Notes under the pieces: generated by a model
Database searches by the model: none
The model's input: only the letters and a program-made list of their open reading frames with translations
Told to the model about the DNA's origin: nothing
Translations under genes and position numbers: made by a program
Origin: Sphingomonadales bacterium
GTDB taxonomy: Bacteria; Pseudomonadota; Alphaproteobacteria; Sphingomonadales; Sphingomonadaceae
Reading direction: 5' to 3'
Assembly: GCA_027486895.1 (NCBI GenBank)
Contig: JAIXOE010000057.1
Span: forward strand, 1-64,000
DNA: 64,000 nucleotides
Part shown: positions 1 through 8,887 of the stretch, piece by piece
Layout of the letters: each line of letters opens with the position of its first letter
Numbering within the stretch: the stretch's first letter is position 1

Positions 1-119
1 CAAATGCCGGTCGCCATGATCTCGACCAGAACCTCGCCGGCCTTCGGCCCCTCAAGATCAAGCTCGACAATCTCAAGCGGCTTCTTGGCTTCAAATGCAA
101 CAGCTGCGCGGGTCTTCAT
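1..119 (-). CDS. S-(hydroxymethyl)glutathione dehydrogenase (class III alcohol dehydrogenase), N-terminal fragment
   Basis: The 39 visible codons begin [20 protein letters not shown] and run through [18 protein letters not shown], the usual start of class III (glutathione-dependent formaldehyde) alcohol dehydrogenases. The last visible Cys would be the first catalytic-zinc ligand. The family oxidises the spontaneous adduct of formaldehyde and glutathione to S-formylglutathione in the cytoplasm, using NAD. An AGGGAG-like ribosome site precedes the ATG. The gene lies 51 bp downstream of purU on the same strand, so the two may be cotranscribed as a one-carbon detoxification pair. The gene leaves the window, so the catalytic core cannot be checked. 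Confidence 0.75.
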   Translation of the reverse strand, partial: MKTRAAVAFEAKKPLEIVELDLEGPKAGEVLVEIMATGI

Positions 120-170
120 GGTGCTTGGGTCTCCCTGACTTAATCAATTCGTTGGGCGTGTTGCGCCTGA

Positions 171-1031
171 TTATTTGAACACGATCGTGCGATTGCCGTT
201 CAACATCACGCGGTGTTCGAGGTGCAGTTTAACCGCCCGCGATAGAACCCGGCTTTCGGTATCCTGTCCCTGCGCAATGAGATCGTCAACGGTGTCGGCA
301 TGGTCAACGATCGACACGTCTTGGGTAATGATTGGCCCTTCATCGAGGTCCGGCGTCACATAATGCGCGGTAGCGCCGACCATTTTGACACCGCGATCAT
401 ATGCGCGGTGATATGGCTTTGCGCCTTTGAAGCCGGGCAGGAAGCTATGATGAATGTTGATAACGCGCCCATCAAGCTTGCGGCAAAGCTGGTCCGACAG
501 GACCTGCATATAACGGGCGAGGATGACGAGATCGACGTTTTGCTCTTCCACCATCGCAAGCAGTTTGGCTTCCTGATCAAGCTTGGTTTCGGGCGTTATC
601 GGCAAATGGTGGAATGGAATGCCTTCATGGTCCGCGCGGCGCTGCCAATTTTGGTGATTGGAAACGATGCTGGTTATTTCCATCGGTAACCGGTTGGTTG
701 CAGTGCGGTAGAGAAGGTCGTTTAGGCAATGGCCGCCTTGGCTGACCATGATCATAGCACGCAACTTTTTGCGCAAATCGTGAATACGCCATTCCAGGCG
801 GAACGCCGCTGCAACCGGCAGGAATGCCGCCTCGAAGCTTTCCGTCGTCGTATCAGCAGGGCAATTGATAGCGATCCGCATGAAGAATCGCCCGGTTGTC
901 TCGTCGCCATATTGCGAACTTTCGACGATATTGCAGTCCTGGCTGGCAATTGAATTGGCAACCGCTGCGACGATGCCCTTACGGTCGTCACAAACTATCA
1001 ACAGTACAAAATCTGCCCCCATGCGCATCAT
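171..1031 (-). CDS. purU: Formyltetrahydrofolate deformylase
   Basis: PurU hydrolyses 10-formyltetrahydrofolate to formate and tetrahydrofolate, balancing folate one-carbon pools. Residues about 7-80 form an ACT-like domain (LLIVCDDRKGIVAAVAN) and the rest a formyltransferase fold with INIHHSFLPGFKGAKPYHRA and TPDLDEGPII, which carry the catalytic His and Asp. The length, about 286 aa, is normal. Several starts are stacked (TTG 1034, ATG 1031, ATG 1028, ATG 1022). AAGGA sits directly against the TTG, so ATG 1031 or 1028 has the better spacing. The formaldehyde dehydrogenase gene follows on the same strand. The N-methyl amine oxidation genes at 15.6-21.7 kb would feed the same C1-folate pool. 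Confidence 0.93.
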   Translation of the reverse strand: MMRMGADFVLLIVCDDRKGIVAAVANSIASQDCNIVESSQYGDETTGRFFMRIAINCPADTTTESFEAAFLPVAAAFRLEWRIHDLRKKLRAMIMVSQGGHCLNDLLYRTATNRLPMEITSIVSNHQNWQRRADHEGIPFHHLPITPETKLDQEAKLLAMVEEQNVDLVILARYMQVLSDQLCRKLDGRVINIHHSFLPGFKGAKPYHRAYDRGVKMVGATAHYVTPDLDEGPIITQDVSIVDHADTVDDLIAQGQDTESRVLSRAVKLHLEHRVMLNGNRTIVFK

Positions 1032-1136
1032 CAATCCTTAATCTCGCGAAACGTGTGACCGCGTAGCCGTGCAAATCTACGCTATCCATTGCTCTCATTC
1101 ATATATTAGGTCTTCTAATCGCAACATGTAGATGAA

Positions 1137-1169
1137 GTGATTGGTGGGGGAATTTAATTTACCAATCAC
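1137..1169. promoter_or_regulatory. 9-bp inverted repeat upstream of TonB receptor gene
   Basis: GTGATTGGT (1137-1145) and ACCAATCAC (1161-1169) are perfect complements separated by 15 bp, in the 237-bp gap between purU and the TonB receptor. It could be a spaced operator or a leader hairpin. No T-run follows, so a terminator is unlikely. The right arm belongs to a TTTACCA-type element that recurs upstream of the LysR gene (11694) and of the flavoprotein operon (15524). Confidence 0.45.
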
Positions 1170-1268
1170 GAAAATTTGGTCAGTTGCTTGAGGGGGACTC
1201 CAGTTTCAGTCTTGCCATTGGAGAATTAGGACCCCCGCAATGCCGGGGAATGGTTGAGGGGAAGAAAA

Positions 1269-3959
1269 TTGAAAAGTTATTTAAAGATTTCGACTGCGGC
1301 GATTGTGCTTGCAGCATTGGGGGCCGGAAGTGTCCCCGCATTCGCACAGGAAAGCGAAGCTTCCACGGATGAAGCCGCCCCCGGTGATATCGTCGTTACC
1401 GCCAACCGTCGTGACCAGTCTCTGCGAGACGTACCGATGACGATACAAGCGTTCGGCACTGACACGCTCAGCGAACTCAACATCACCTCGATTAACGAGC
1501 TGATCAAATATACGCCCAACGTGACCTTCAGTAACAATGGTCCGGGCAACGGCGCCATCTTTATGCGCGGCCTGTCGGCTGGATTTGCCGGTCAGCAGTC
1601 GTCGGCAACGATCAGCGGCTTCCCGAACGTCGCACTCTATCTTGATGACCAGTCGATGCAATTCCCGGCGCGTAACGCCGATGTGTATCTCGCCGACATT
1701 GAGCGCGTCGAAGTGCTCGAAGGTCCGCAGGGTACGCTGTTCGGCGGTGGCGCTCAGGCTGGTGTGGTCCGCTACATCACCAACAAGCCTAAACTCGACA
1801 AGTTTGAAGGCGCGGTCGAGGGCAGCTTTGGCGGCACCTCAGGTGGCGCCACTAACGGTTCGTTCAATGCGATGGTTAACCTGCCGATCATCGAAGGCAA
1901 GCTCGCGATCCGCGCGGTCGTCTACGCCGATCATCGTGGCGGTTATATAGACAATAAATACTCGACGTTCACACGCGAACCGACCGATCTTGGTTCATAT
2001 TACCTTGCTTACAATGGCAATGGTAATCGGTTGACAGCGGCTCAGCAGAGCCAGGGCGGTAAGTACGACAACGCTCCGCTCGTCAAAGATAACTTCAACC
2101 CAGTCGACTATACTGGTGGCCGCGTCGCGCTGAGCTGGCAGGTCGCGCCTGATTGGGACCTGCTTGTGAGCCAGGCTTACCAGCGTCTCGATACCGAAGG
2201 CACGTTTGCGGTCCAGTCTTATGATTATGACTATAAGCCGTTGACTGGGCTGTCGTCCACGCTGTTCTCGCCGCAGTATAGCAAGGATGATTACTCCAAC
2301 ACCGCTTGGACGCTGAACGGCAAGGTCGGCGATTTCAGTTTGGTCTACACCGGTGCCTACCTCACGCGAAACATAACGCAGCAGGGTGATTACACCAACT
2401 ATTCGCGTGCGACATACGGCATCTTCTATCAGTGCACCGGTGCAGCCAACTACTATTTTGGCACTTTTGGCGCAGCGCCTTATTGCTATGAGCCGACCGG
2501 CTATTGGAAGGACGAGGTCAAGAACACGCACGAGACCCATGAATTCCGTATCTCGACGCCGAGTACTGGCCGTCTGCGCGCCATTGCCGGTGCGTTTTAC
2601 GAATCGTTCGCGATTGAGGACAATATGGATTGGTCCTACAAGTCCATCCCAAGCTGCGGTCTGTCGCTCACAGCGGCGCAAATCAGAGCAGCTGGTACGG
2701 TCTGCATGGGTAATGTTGCGCCCAATCCAGCTGCCACGCTCAACGTTGCGGGGCCACGCGGTCCTGGCGTCGCTTTTGGTCAGGATATTCAGCGTGGCTT
2801 TGATCAATATGCATTCTTTGGGTCGGTCGATTTTGACATAACGTCAAACCTGACGATCACGGGCGGTACCCGTTATTACCACTATGATAACTACGAAACC
2901 GGATCGGTGTATTCGTCGTTCAATGCGGGCTGCTACCAAGTTCCAGTCTGTGTCACGGGCTCCAACCTCGATGCGCAGAACCTGAAGTCGACCTATAGCG
3001 GCTTCCGGAGTAAGGGCACGATCACGTGGAAGCCACAGCCGGGCACGCTGGTTTATGCAACGTACAGCGAAGGCTTCCGTCCTGGTGCTTTCAACCGTGG
3101 GGCTTCTTCGCGCGTTAGAGACCCATTGGCGCCGCACGCACCCCAGCTGCTGGTCCCAGCCGCCTATCGTCCGGACAATTTGACCAACTATGAAATGGGC
3201 CTGAAAACTGACCTGTTCGACCGTATGATGACGTTGAACATGTCTGCCTATTTCATGAAATGGAAAGACACCCAGATCGGTTTCTTCAACCCAGCTGCAG
3301 GTTTCGGTAACACCGCGTTTGCGACCAATGGCCCAACTTATGAGATCAAGGGTATCGAGGCGCAGATATCCGCTCGGCCGATGGACGGGCTGACGATCCA
3401 AAGCTCGGGGTCATATAATGACAGCAAGCAGGCGAACTCACCTTGCTTCATCGCAAACAACCCGGTCGTCTCGACTTTCGGGAAGTGCATCACTCAGGTC
3501 TTTACGGGCGGTGTAGTCAAACCGGTCCAAAGCCCGTTTGGCGATATTGGTGGAATCACGCCGTTTAGTCCGAAGTTCCAAGCCAATATCCGTGCGCGCT
3601 ATGATTTTGCGGGTCCAGCTGGCATGGAATGGTTTGTTTCAGGTGGCGTGAATTACACCAGCTCGATGTACAACCAGCCGGCAACCTATCCGTCGGGTGA
3701 CGTCGCGGCCAACGGTAACGTCTTGGGCCCTAACGGCATCATTGTTCCTGCAACGACTGTGTTGCGTTACAAGATGCCGGGCTATGCCCTCACTGACGCG
3801 CAAGTGGGTTTCAAGCGTGATGACTGGACAGTGACGCTGTTTGCCGACAATTTGTTTAACAGCAAAGCGGCGACATTCACTAACTCTGCGCAGTACATCA
3901 AAACGTCGACGATCGTACGTCCGCGGACCTTTGGCATCAAGATCGGCACCAAGCTGTAA
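1269..3959 (+). CDS. TonB-dependent outer-membrane receptor
   Basis: This is an outer-membrane active-transport barrel energised by TonB-ExbBD. From TTG 1269 the protein is 896 aa. That start has GAGGGGA six bases upstream and gives a clean signal peptide (MKSYLKISTAAIVLAALGAG, cleavage after PAFAQ). The in-frame TTG at 1254 would lie on the ribosome site itself. A TonB-box-like DIVVTANRR, then the plug (DVPMTIQAF, VEVLEGPQGTLFGGGAQAG) and a 22-strand-type barrel follow. It resembles the large FecA/CirA-like receptors abundant in sphingomonads. The last residues are GIKIGTKL, without the usual terminal aromatic. A terminator follows, so the downstream operon needs partial read-through or its own promoter. 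Substrate is unknown; the neighbouring oxidation genes suggest an organic carbon source rather than iron. Confidence 0.9.
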   Translation: MKSYLKISTAAIVLAALGAGSVPAFAQESEASTDEAAPGDIVVTANRRDQSLRDVPMTIQAFGTDTLSELNITSINELIKYTPNVTFSNNGPGNGAIFMRGLSAGFAGQQSSATISGFPNVALYLDDQSMQFPARNADVYLADIERVEVLEGPQGTLFGGGAQAGVVRYITNKPKLDKFEGAVEGSFGGTSGGATNGSFNAMVNLPIIEGKLAIRAVVYADHRGGYIDNKYSTFTREPTDLGSYYLAYNGNGNRLTAAQQSQGGKYDNAPLVKDNFNPVDYTGGRVALSWQVAPDWDLLVSQAYQRLDTEGTFAVQSYDYDYKPLTGLSSTLFSPQYSKDDYSNTAWTLNGKVGDFSLVYTGAYLTRNITQQGDYTNYSRATYGIFYQCTGAANYYFGTFGAAPYCYEPTGYWKDEVKNTHETHEFRISTPSTGRLRAIAGAFYESFAIEDNMDWSYKSIPSCGLSLTAAQIRAAGTVCMGNVAPNPAATLNVAGPRGPGVAFGQDIQRGFDQYAFFGSVDFDITSNLTITGGTRYYHYDNYETGSVYSSFNAGCYQVPVCVTGSNLDAQNLKSTYSGFRSKGTITWKPQPGTLVYATYSEGFRPGAFNRGASSRVRDPLAPHAPQLLVPAAYRPDNLTNYEMGLKTDLFDRMMTLNMSAYFMKWKDTQIGFFNPAAGFGNTAFATNGPTYEIKGIEAQISARPMDGLTIQSSGSYNDSKQANSPCFIANNPVVSTFGKCITQVFTGGVVKPVQSPFGDIGGITPFSPKFQANIRARYDFAGPAGMEWFVSGGVNYTSSMYNQPATYPSGDVAANGNVLGPNGIIVPATTVLRYKMPGYALTDAQVGFKRDDWTVTLFADNLFNSKAATFTNSAQYIKTSTIVRPRTFGIKIGTKL

Positions 3960-3985
3960 TCGACTGCCGATGATTGAATGGGAAG

Positions 3986-4014
3986 GGGCGGTGCGACAAG
4001 CGCCGCCCTTTGCT
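3986..4014 (+). terminator. Rho-independent terminator after TonB receptor
   Basis: GGGCGGTGC (3986-3994) pairs with GCGCCGCCC (4000-4008), with one G-T wobble and a 5-nt loop, and is followed by TTTGCTTTC. It lies 26 bp past the receptor stop codon. The T-tract is interrupted, so termination may be incomplete. Confidence 0.65.
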
Positions 4015-4073
4015 TTCTGGCTGCACTGCGATTTATATAAAGAACGCGGCGCTTGCCGACAGGAAATTGCGGA

Positions 4074-6137
4074 ATGGCCACCCAAATAGACTCGCTTACT
4101 TCTGACAACACCGAGCCTGCACTGCGCGCCGCCGAAGCGCTCGCGTTAGAGATTGGCGCACTTCATGCGCTTCAGGCCGAGGGCGATTATTCGGCTGCAG
4201 TTTTAGGCGCAACGCGGCTGCTATCAGGTCATCCTTCCAACCGCGACTTATTGCTGATCGAGGCGCATTCACTTCGAATGATGAAGCAAACCGATGCGGC
4301 CCTTTCTGCACTGGAGCGGTTTGAGGCGCATCATCCAAATTTTAGCCAATTGTACCTGGAACGCGGCCTGTGCCATGTCGCCAAACGAGACGCCGCGGCC
4401 GCGATACAGTGTCTCCGCACTGCAGTGTCGATGAACCCAGCGCTGGTTATGGGGTGGCACATGCTCGACGGGCTTTATCGCATGACGGGGGATAGCCGGA
4501 GCGCGGACCTTGCTGCGCGGCATTCCGCCAGCCTCTCCAGCCTGCCGCAGCCCATAATCCACGCCAAAGTGCTGCATGGCGATGGCGAGATAGATGCCGC
4601 CGAGGCTTTCATCCGCCGCTTTCTTTTAGAGGCCGGCGACCATCCCGAAGCGATGCGCCTGCTTGCACAGATCGGTCATGTGCGCAACGTGCTGGACGAT
4701 GCAGAGACGCTCTATGCGGGTGTTCTGGCGATGGTGCCGGACCATGACGAGGCGCGTCATGAATATGTGCAGGTGCTGATCGCGCGCCACAAATTTCCGC
4801 AAGCGCGTGAAGCATTGGAGCCGCTGTTGCTGCGCGATCCGCGCAACCACGCCCATCGTACGCAAGCTGCGACGATCAGCGTCGGCTTGGGCAGTTTCTC
4901 TAGCGTGATTCCCGAATACCGCGAAATGCTGTCCGAAATTCCAGGGGATACCATTGAAGCGCGGGTACGCCGCGCCGATCTCAACCTTTGGCTCGGCCAT
5001 GCGCTCAAGACCGAAGGACTCACCGGCGAGGCTATTGAAGCCTATCTGGCCGCGACCGTCGACCGGCCCGATTTCGGCGATGCGTGGTGGAGCCTCGCCA
5101 ACCTCAAGACGTATCGCTTCACGGCCGAATCCATCGCGGTGATGCGCGAACGGCTTGACGCTGCCGATACCGCCGAAAATGACCGGGTCCACATCGCGTT
5201 TGCCTTGGGCAAGGCGCTTGAGGATCAAGGCGAGTATGCCGCATCCTGGGCTGCCTATGACCGGGGCAACCGCATGCACCGCGAAAGCAACGGCTATATC
5301 CCCGAAGTTTTCGAGACGAACACCCGCGAGCAGAAGCGCGTTTGCACAGCCTCGTTTTTTACCGAACGCTCCGGCTGGGGCCTCGACGACCCAGCACCGA
5401 TCTTCGTGCTTGGGTTGCCGCGTTCAGGTTCGACGCTGATCGAGCAAATACTCGCGTCACACAGCATGGTTGAGGGCACGCAGGAATTGCCTGACATCCA
5501 GCGGATCGTTCAAGAATTACAGGGGCGCGAACTCAATTTCGACGATCCGCGTTACCCCGGTGTGCTGCCAGACCTTGATGAAGCAGCCGTCCGTCGGTTT
5601 GGTGAACAATATATCGCAGACACGATGCCCAACCGGGTTATGAGGCGCCCCTATTTCATCGATAAAATGCCCAATAATTTTCGGCATGTCGGCCTGATCC
5701 ATCTGATCTTGCCCAATGCCAAGATCATCGATGCGCGCCGCAACCCGATGGCATGTTGCTTCAGTAACTATAAGCAACTGTTCGCGCAGGGTCAGGAATT
5801 CACCTACGGAGTCGAGGATATCGCCCGCTATTACCGCACCTATGTGGAGCTTATGGATCATTGGGACGCGGTGTTGCCCGGGCGTGTGCTGCGGGTTCAG
5901 CATGAGGATGTGATCGACAACCTTGAAGGCAGCGTGCGCCGCATTCTTGATTATTGCGGCCTTCCATTTGAGGAGGCCTGCGTAGAGTTCCACAAGACCA
6001 AGCGCAGCGTACGCACGCCTAGTTCCGAGCAGGTCCGCCAGCCAATCTTCCGCGATGGGCTTGACCAGTGGAAAAAATTCGAACCCTGGCTTGAGCGCCT
6101 ACGTGATGCTCTTGGGCCGGATTTGGCACAACTTTAG
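4074..6137 (+). CDS. TPR-repeat sulfotransferase family protein
   Basis: This 687-aa protein has two parts. The N-terminal 400 or so residues are helical TPR-like repeats (LYLERGLCHVAKRDAAAAIQ is one good unit). The C-terminal third is a sulfotransferase domain with the 5'-phosphosulfate loop LGLPRSGSTLIEQILASH at about residues 443-460 and a later DARRNPMACCFSNYKQLF resembling the 3'-phosphate-binding region. No signal peptide is visible, so it is probably cytoplasmic. ATG 4074 was chosen because AGGAAA precedes it by about 8 bases; the upstream TTG at 4053 has no ribosome site. The MFS gene begins 10 bp downstream. Proteins of this architecture often sit beside TonB receptors in sphingomonads, but their acceptor is not established. 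Confidence 0.82.
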   Translation: MATQIDSLTSDNTEPALRAAEALALEIGALHALQAEGDYSAAVLGATRLLSGHPSNRDLLLIEAHSLRMMKQTDAALSALERFEAHHPNFSQLYLERGLCHVAKRDAAAAIQCLRTAVSMNPALVMGWHMLDGLYRMTGDSRSADLAARHSASLSSLPQPIIHAKVLHGDGEIDAAEAFIRRFLLEAGDHPEAMRLLAQIGHVRNVLDDAETLYAGVLAMVPDHDEARHEYVQVLIARHKFPQAREALEPLLLRDPRNHAHRTQAATISVGLGSFSSVIPEYREMLSEIPGDTIEARVRRADLNLWLGHALKTEGLTGEAIEAYLAATVDRPDFGDAWWSLANLKTYRFTAESIAVMRERLDAADTAENDRVHIAFALGKALEDQGEYAASWAAYDRGNRMHRESNGYIPEVFETNTREQKRVCTASFFTERSGWGLDDPAPIFVLGLPRSGSTLIEQILASHSMVEGTQELPDIQRIVQELQGRELNFDDPRYPGVLPDLDEAAVRRFGEQYIADTMPNRVMRRPYFIDKMPNNFRHVGLIHLILPNAKIIDARRNPMACCFSNYKQLFAQGQEFTYGVEDIARYYRTYVELMDHWDAVLPGRVLRVQHEDVIDNLEGSVRRILDYCGLPFEEACVEFHKTKRSVRTPSSEQVRQPIFRDGLDQWKKFEPWLERLRDALGPDLAQL

Positions 6138-6147
6138 GGGTAATTTT

Positions 6148-7455
6148 ATGGCGAGCAATGCACCAAACGCACCGGTAAACGCCGACGAACACTCCTCGCT
6201 CGGGCGGCGATGGTACGTTCTCATCATCATGATGCTGGTGTACACCATCAGCATTGCCGACCGTTATGTTCTATCGACGCTGCTTGGACCGATTTCCAAA
6301 GAGCTGCAGTTGAGCGATACCGAAACCGCTTGGCTTGGACTGCCGCTTGCACTTTTTTACGTGACGATGGGCATCCCCCTGTCGTGGCTGTGCGACCGGA
6401 CCAGCCGCCGCAATCTGCTGGCGGCCTCAGTTGCGGTCTGGTCATTTATGACGGCGATTACGGGGTACACGCGCGGCTATATCGATTTGCTCTTGGCACG
6501 TGTCGGCGTTGGCATCGGCGAGGCTGGAGGCACGCCTGCTTGCAATTCCATCATCGCTGACTACTTCCCGGCTGATCGGCGTTCGATGGCCATGACAGTA
6601 TTTGCGCTTGGCGCGCCTATCGGGGCTTGGCTTGGCTCTGATATTGCCGGGCTTGTATCTACAGTACACGGCTGGCGCTCTGCCTTCTTCGTGCTCGGCG
6701 TACCAGGCATCATCTTGGCGTTGATTATCATGGTAACGATTAAGGAGCCGAAGCGCGGCCGTTTGGATGCAGTAACGGAAGATGCGGCCCCAACTGTCAT
6801 GGAAACCCTGAAATTCTTGTGGTCGCAAAAGTCTGCAGTGCACGCGATGACGGGCAGCGGCCTGTCTGCATTTTGGGGATGGGGCCTGATGTGGTTCACG
6901 CCTTTGTTCCTGCAACGGACCTATGGCATGGATGAAGGGGAAGCCGGCGGCATGCTGGGCTGGATCTACCTCATTGGTGGAATTGGTGCGTCTTTGTTGA
7001 CCGCATGGGTGGTGGCGCGCCCGGCCTATACCGATCCGCGTAAAATCGCCCGGCTTTTGGCAGTGGTAACGGCACTGGGCACCATCCCGTCATTTCTTGC
7101 TTATTATACTCGGGATTTGGGTGTTGCGCAGGTCATGTGGTGGTTGTTTATCCCGACAATCTATTTCTACATTGGCCCAGCGTTTGCACTTTGCCAGAAT
7201 TTAGCCGCGCCCAAAATGCGGGCAATGGCAGTGGCGATATCCTTGGTTATTGCCAATGTTCTAAACCTGATCATCGCGCCTACAATAGTAGGCGGGCTGA
7301 GCGACTTTTTTGACGCTGCAGGTGGCGGAAATGCAGATTCCCTGCGTCTTGCGCAGCTCATTCTCGCGCCAACCGGTTTGTGGGCAGCCTGGCATTATTG
7401 GCGCGCCGAAAAATACATTATTGAAGATCAAAAGAGAGCCATTGGATATGTCTAA
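6148..7455 (+). CDS. MFS transporter (spinster-like)
   Basis: This 435-aa inner-membrane carrier has about twelve hydrophobic segments beginning at WYVLIIMMLVYTISIADRYV. The MFS loop 2-3 signature appears as WLCDRTSRRNLLAASVAVWS, and GAPIGAWLGSDIAG fits the TM5 region. The NxxDR-type start of TM1 (SIADRYVLS) is typical of the spinster-like group common in sphingomonad catabolic clusters. ATG 6148 has TAGGGG upstream; the longer frame starting inside the sulfotransferase gene is rejected. Its last 8 bp overlap the aldehyde dehydrogenase gene, indicating coupled translation. It probably imports the substrate, or a derivative, brought across the outer membrane by the nearby receptor. Confidence 0.85.
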   Translation: MASNAPNAPVNADEHSSLGRRWYVLIIMMLVYTISIADRYVLSTLLGPISKELQLSDTETAWLGLPLALFYVTMGIPLSWLCDRTSRRNLLAASVAVWSFMTAITGYTRGYIDLLLARVGVGIGEAGGTPACNSIIADYFPADRRSMAMTVFALGAPIGAWLGSDIAGLVSTVHGWRSAFFVLGVPGIILALIIMVTIKEPKRGRLDAVTEDAAPTVMETLKFLWSQKSAVHAMTGSGLSAFWGWGLMWFTPLFLQRTYGMDEGEAGGMLGWIYLIGGIGASLLTAWVVARPAYTDPRKIARLLAVVTALGTIPSFLAYYTRDLGVAQVMWWLFIPTIYFYIGPAFALCQNLAAPKMRAMAVAISLVIANVLNLIIAPTIVGGLSDFFDAAGGGNADSLRLAQLILAPTGLWAAWHYWRAEKYIIEDQKRAIGYV

Positions 7456-8887
7456 TTTGCCGCTTAAATCCTATATCAACGGCGAATGGGTACGTCCCGC
7501 GACGTCCACTGCAACGGTTGAAGCTGTAAACCCGGCAACTGAGGAGGTCTGCGCCGTCGTCGCTGTTTGTGGCCGTGACGATGTCGACTTGGCGGTCAAG
7601 GCAGCACGCGCTGCATTTGACGGATATGCTGCCACCACGCTTGAGCATCGTATCGCGTTGGTTGAAAAGTTGATCACCATTTTCGAACGGCGTTATGATG
7701 AGATGGTCACCGCCATTTCGACCGAGATGGGCGCGCCTTATGACTTGTCGCACGATGCGCAGGCAGAAAGCGGTCCCGGCCATTTACGCGCAACGGTTAA
7801 GGCCGTGCGCGAAATGACGTGGGAATATGATGTCGGAGAAGATGGCATCGTCGTGCACGAGCCAATCGGCGTTTGCGTCCTGATCACGCCCTGGAACTGG
7901 CCGATAAACCAGATCGTGTGCAAAGTCGGACCGGCGCTGATTACGGGTTGCACGATGGTTTTGAAGCCAAGTGAAATGGCGCCACTTTCTGCACAGTTGT
8001 TCGCCGAAATGGTCGATGAGGCAGGTTTCCCAAAAGGCGTGTTCAACATGATCCACGGTACGGGTGCGTCCGTAGGTGATGCCCTGACCAGCCATCCCGA
8101 AGTTGATATGATCTCATTTACCGGCTCAACGCGCGCGGGTGTGCAGATCGCGAAGAATGCTGCAGATACGGTCAAGCGCGTTGCGCAGGAACTGGGTGGC
8201 AAGTCCGCCAATATCGTCTTTGCCGACAGTGATTTGGAGGCCGCAGTGACTCGCGGCGTGCTGCATTGCTTTGGAAATACCGGGCAGTCGTGCAACGCGC
8301 CGACGCGTATGCTTGTTGAACAATCGGTCTATGACGAGGCAGTGGCCATCGCAGCCCGCGTTGCGCAAGACGCTCAGCTTGGTGATCCGATGGAGAAGGG
8401 GCCTCATTATGGCCCCGTGGTCAGCAAAGCACATTATGACAAGATCCAGGGCCTTATCCAGGTTGGTATCGATGAAGGCGCACAACTTGTTGCCGGGGGC
8501 ACCGGTCGGGCCGACGGCTTTGATCGCGGCTATTATGTGAAACCCACGGTCTTTGCCGGCGTCCACAACAAGATGCGCATTGCGCAAGAAGAAGTGTTTG
8601 GTCCGGTGCTCGTTTTGATTCCATTTAAGGATGAAGCGGACGCCATCGCCATCGCCAACGATTCACCATATGGGCTCTATGCCTATGTGCAGACCGGCGA
8701 CCTCGATCGTGCGCGCCGTGTTTCGCGGTTGATGCGGGCCGGTGGTGTTAGCATTAATGGCACAAGCCAGGACTATATGGCGCCGTTTGGCGGGTACAAG
8801 CAGTCGGGCAATGGCCGCGAATATGGCGAATTTGGTGTGCGCGATTTCCTTGAGATCAAATCGATCAGCGGGTTCCGCACACAATGA
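7448..8887 (+). CDS. NAD(P)-dependent aldehyde dehydrogenase
   Basis: This 479-aa ALDH-superfamily enzyme oxidises an aldehyde to the carboxylate. Catalytic residues are visible: Asn150 in TPWNWP, Glu248 in QELGGKSANIVF and nucleophile Cys282 in GNTGQSCNAPTRM. The nucleotide-site FTGSTRAG is also present. It is cotranscribed between the MFS gene (8-bp overlap) and the enolase-superfamily gene (4-bp ATGA overlap). The GMC oxidoreductase two genes downstream could supply its aldehyde from an alcohol. The start is ATG 7448, giving MSNLPLKSYINGEW, the normal N-terminus of the family. Substrate is not predictable from sequence. Confidence 0.9.
   Translation: MSNLPLKSYINGEWVRPATSTATVEAVNPATEEVCAVVAVCGRDDVDLAVKAARAAFDGYAATTLEHRIALVEKLITIFERRYDEMVTAISTEMGAPYDLSHDAQAESGPGHLRATVKAVREMTWEYDVGEDGIVVHEPIGVCVLITPWNWPINQIVCKVGPALITGCTMVLKPSEMAPLSAQLFAEMVDEAGFPKGVFNMIHGTGASVGDALTSHPEVDMISFTGSTRAGVQIAKNAADTVKRVAQELGGKSANIVFADSDLEAAVTRGVLHCFGNTGQSCNAPTRMLVEQSVYDEAVAIAARVAQDAQLGDPMEKGPHYGPVVSKAHYDKIQGLIQVGIDEGAQLVAGGTGRADGFDRGYYVKPTVFAGVHNKMRIAQEEVFGPVLVLIPFKDEADAIAIANDSPYGLYAYVQTGDLDRARRVSRLMRAGGVSINGTSQDYMAPFGGYKQSGNGREYGEFGVRDFLEIKSISGFRTQ

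Noticed and set aside
1995-2807. 270-codon open frame antisense to the TonB receptor
   Set aside because: No domain, and the sense frame has clear receptor features throughout.
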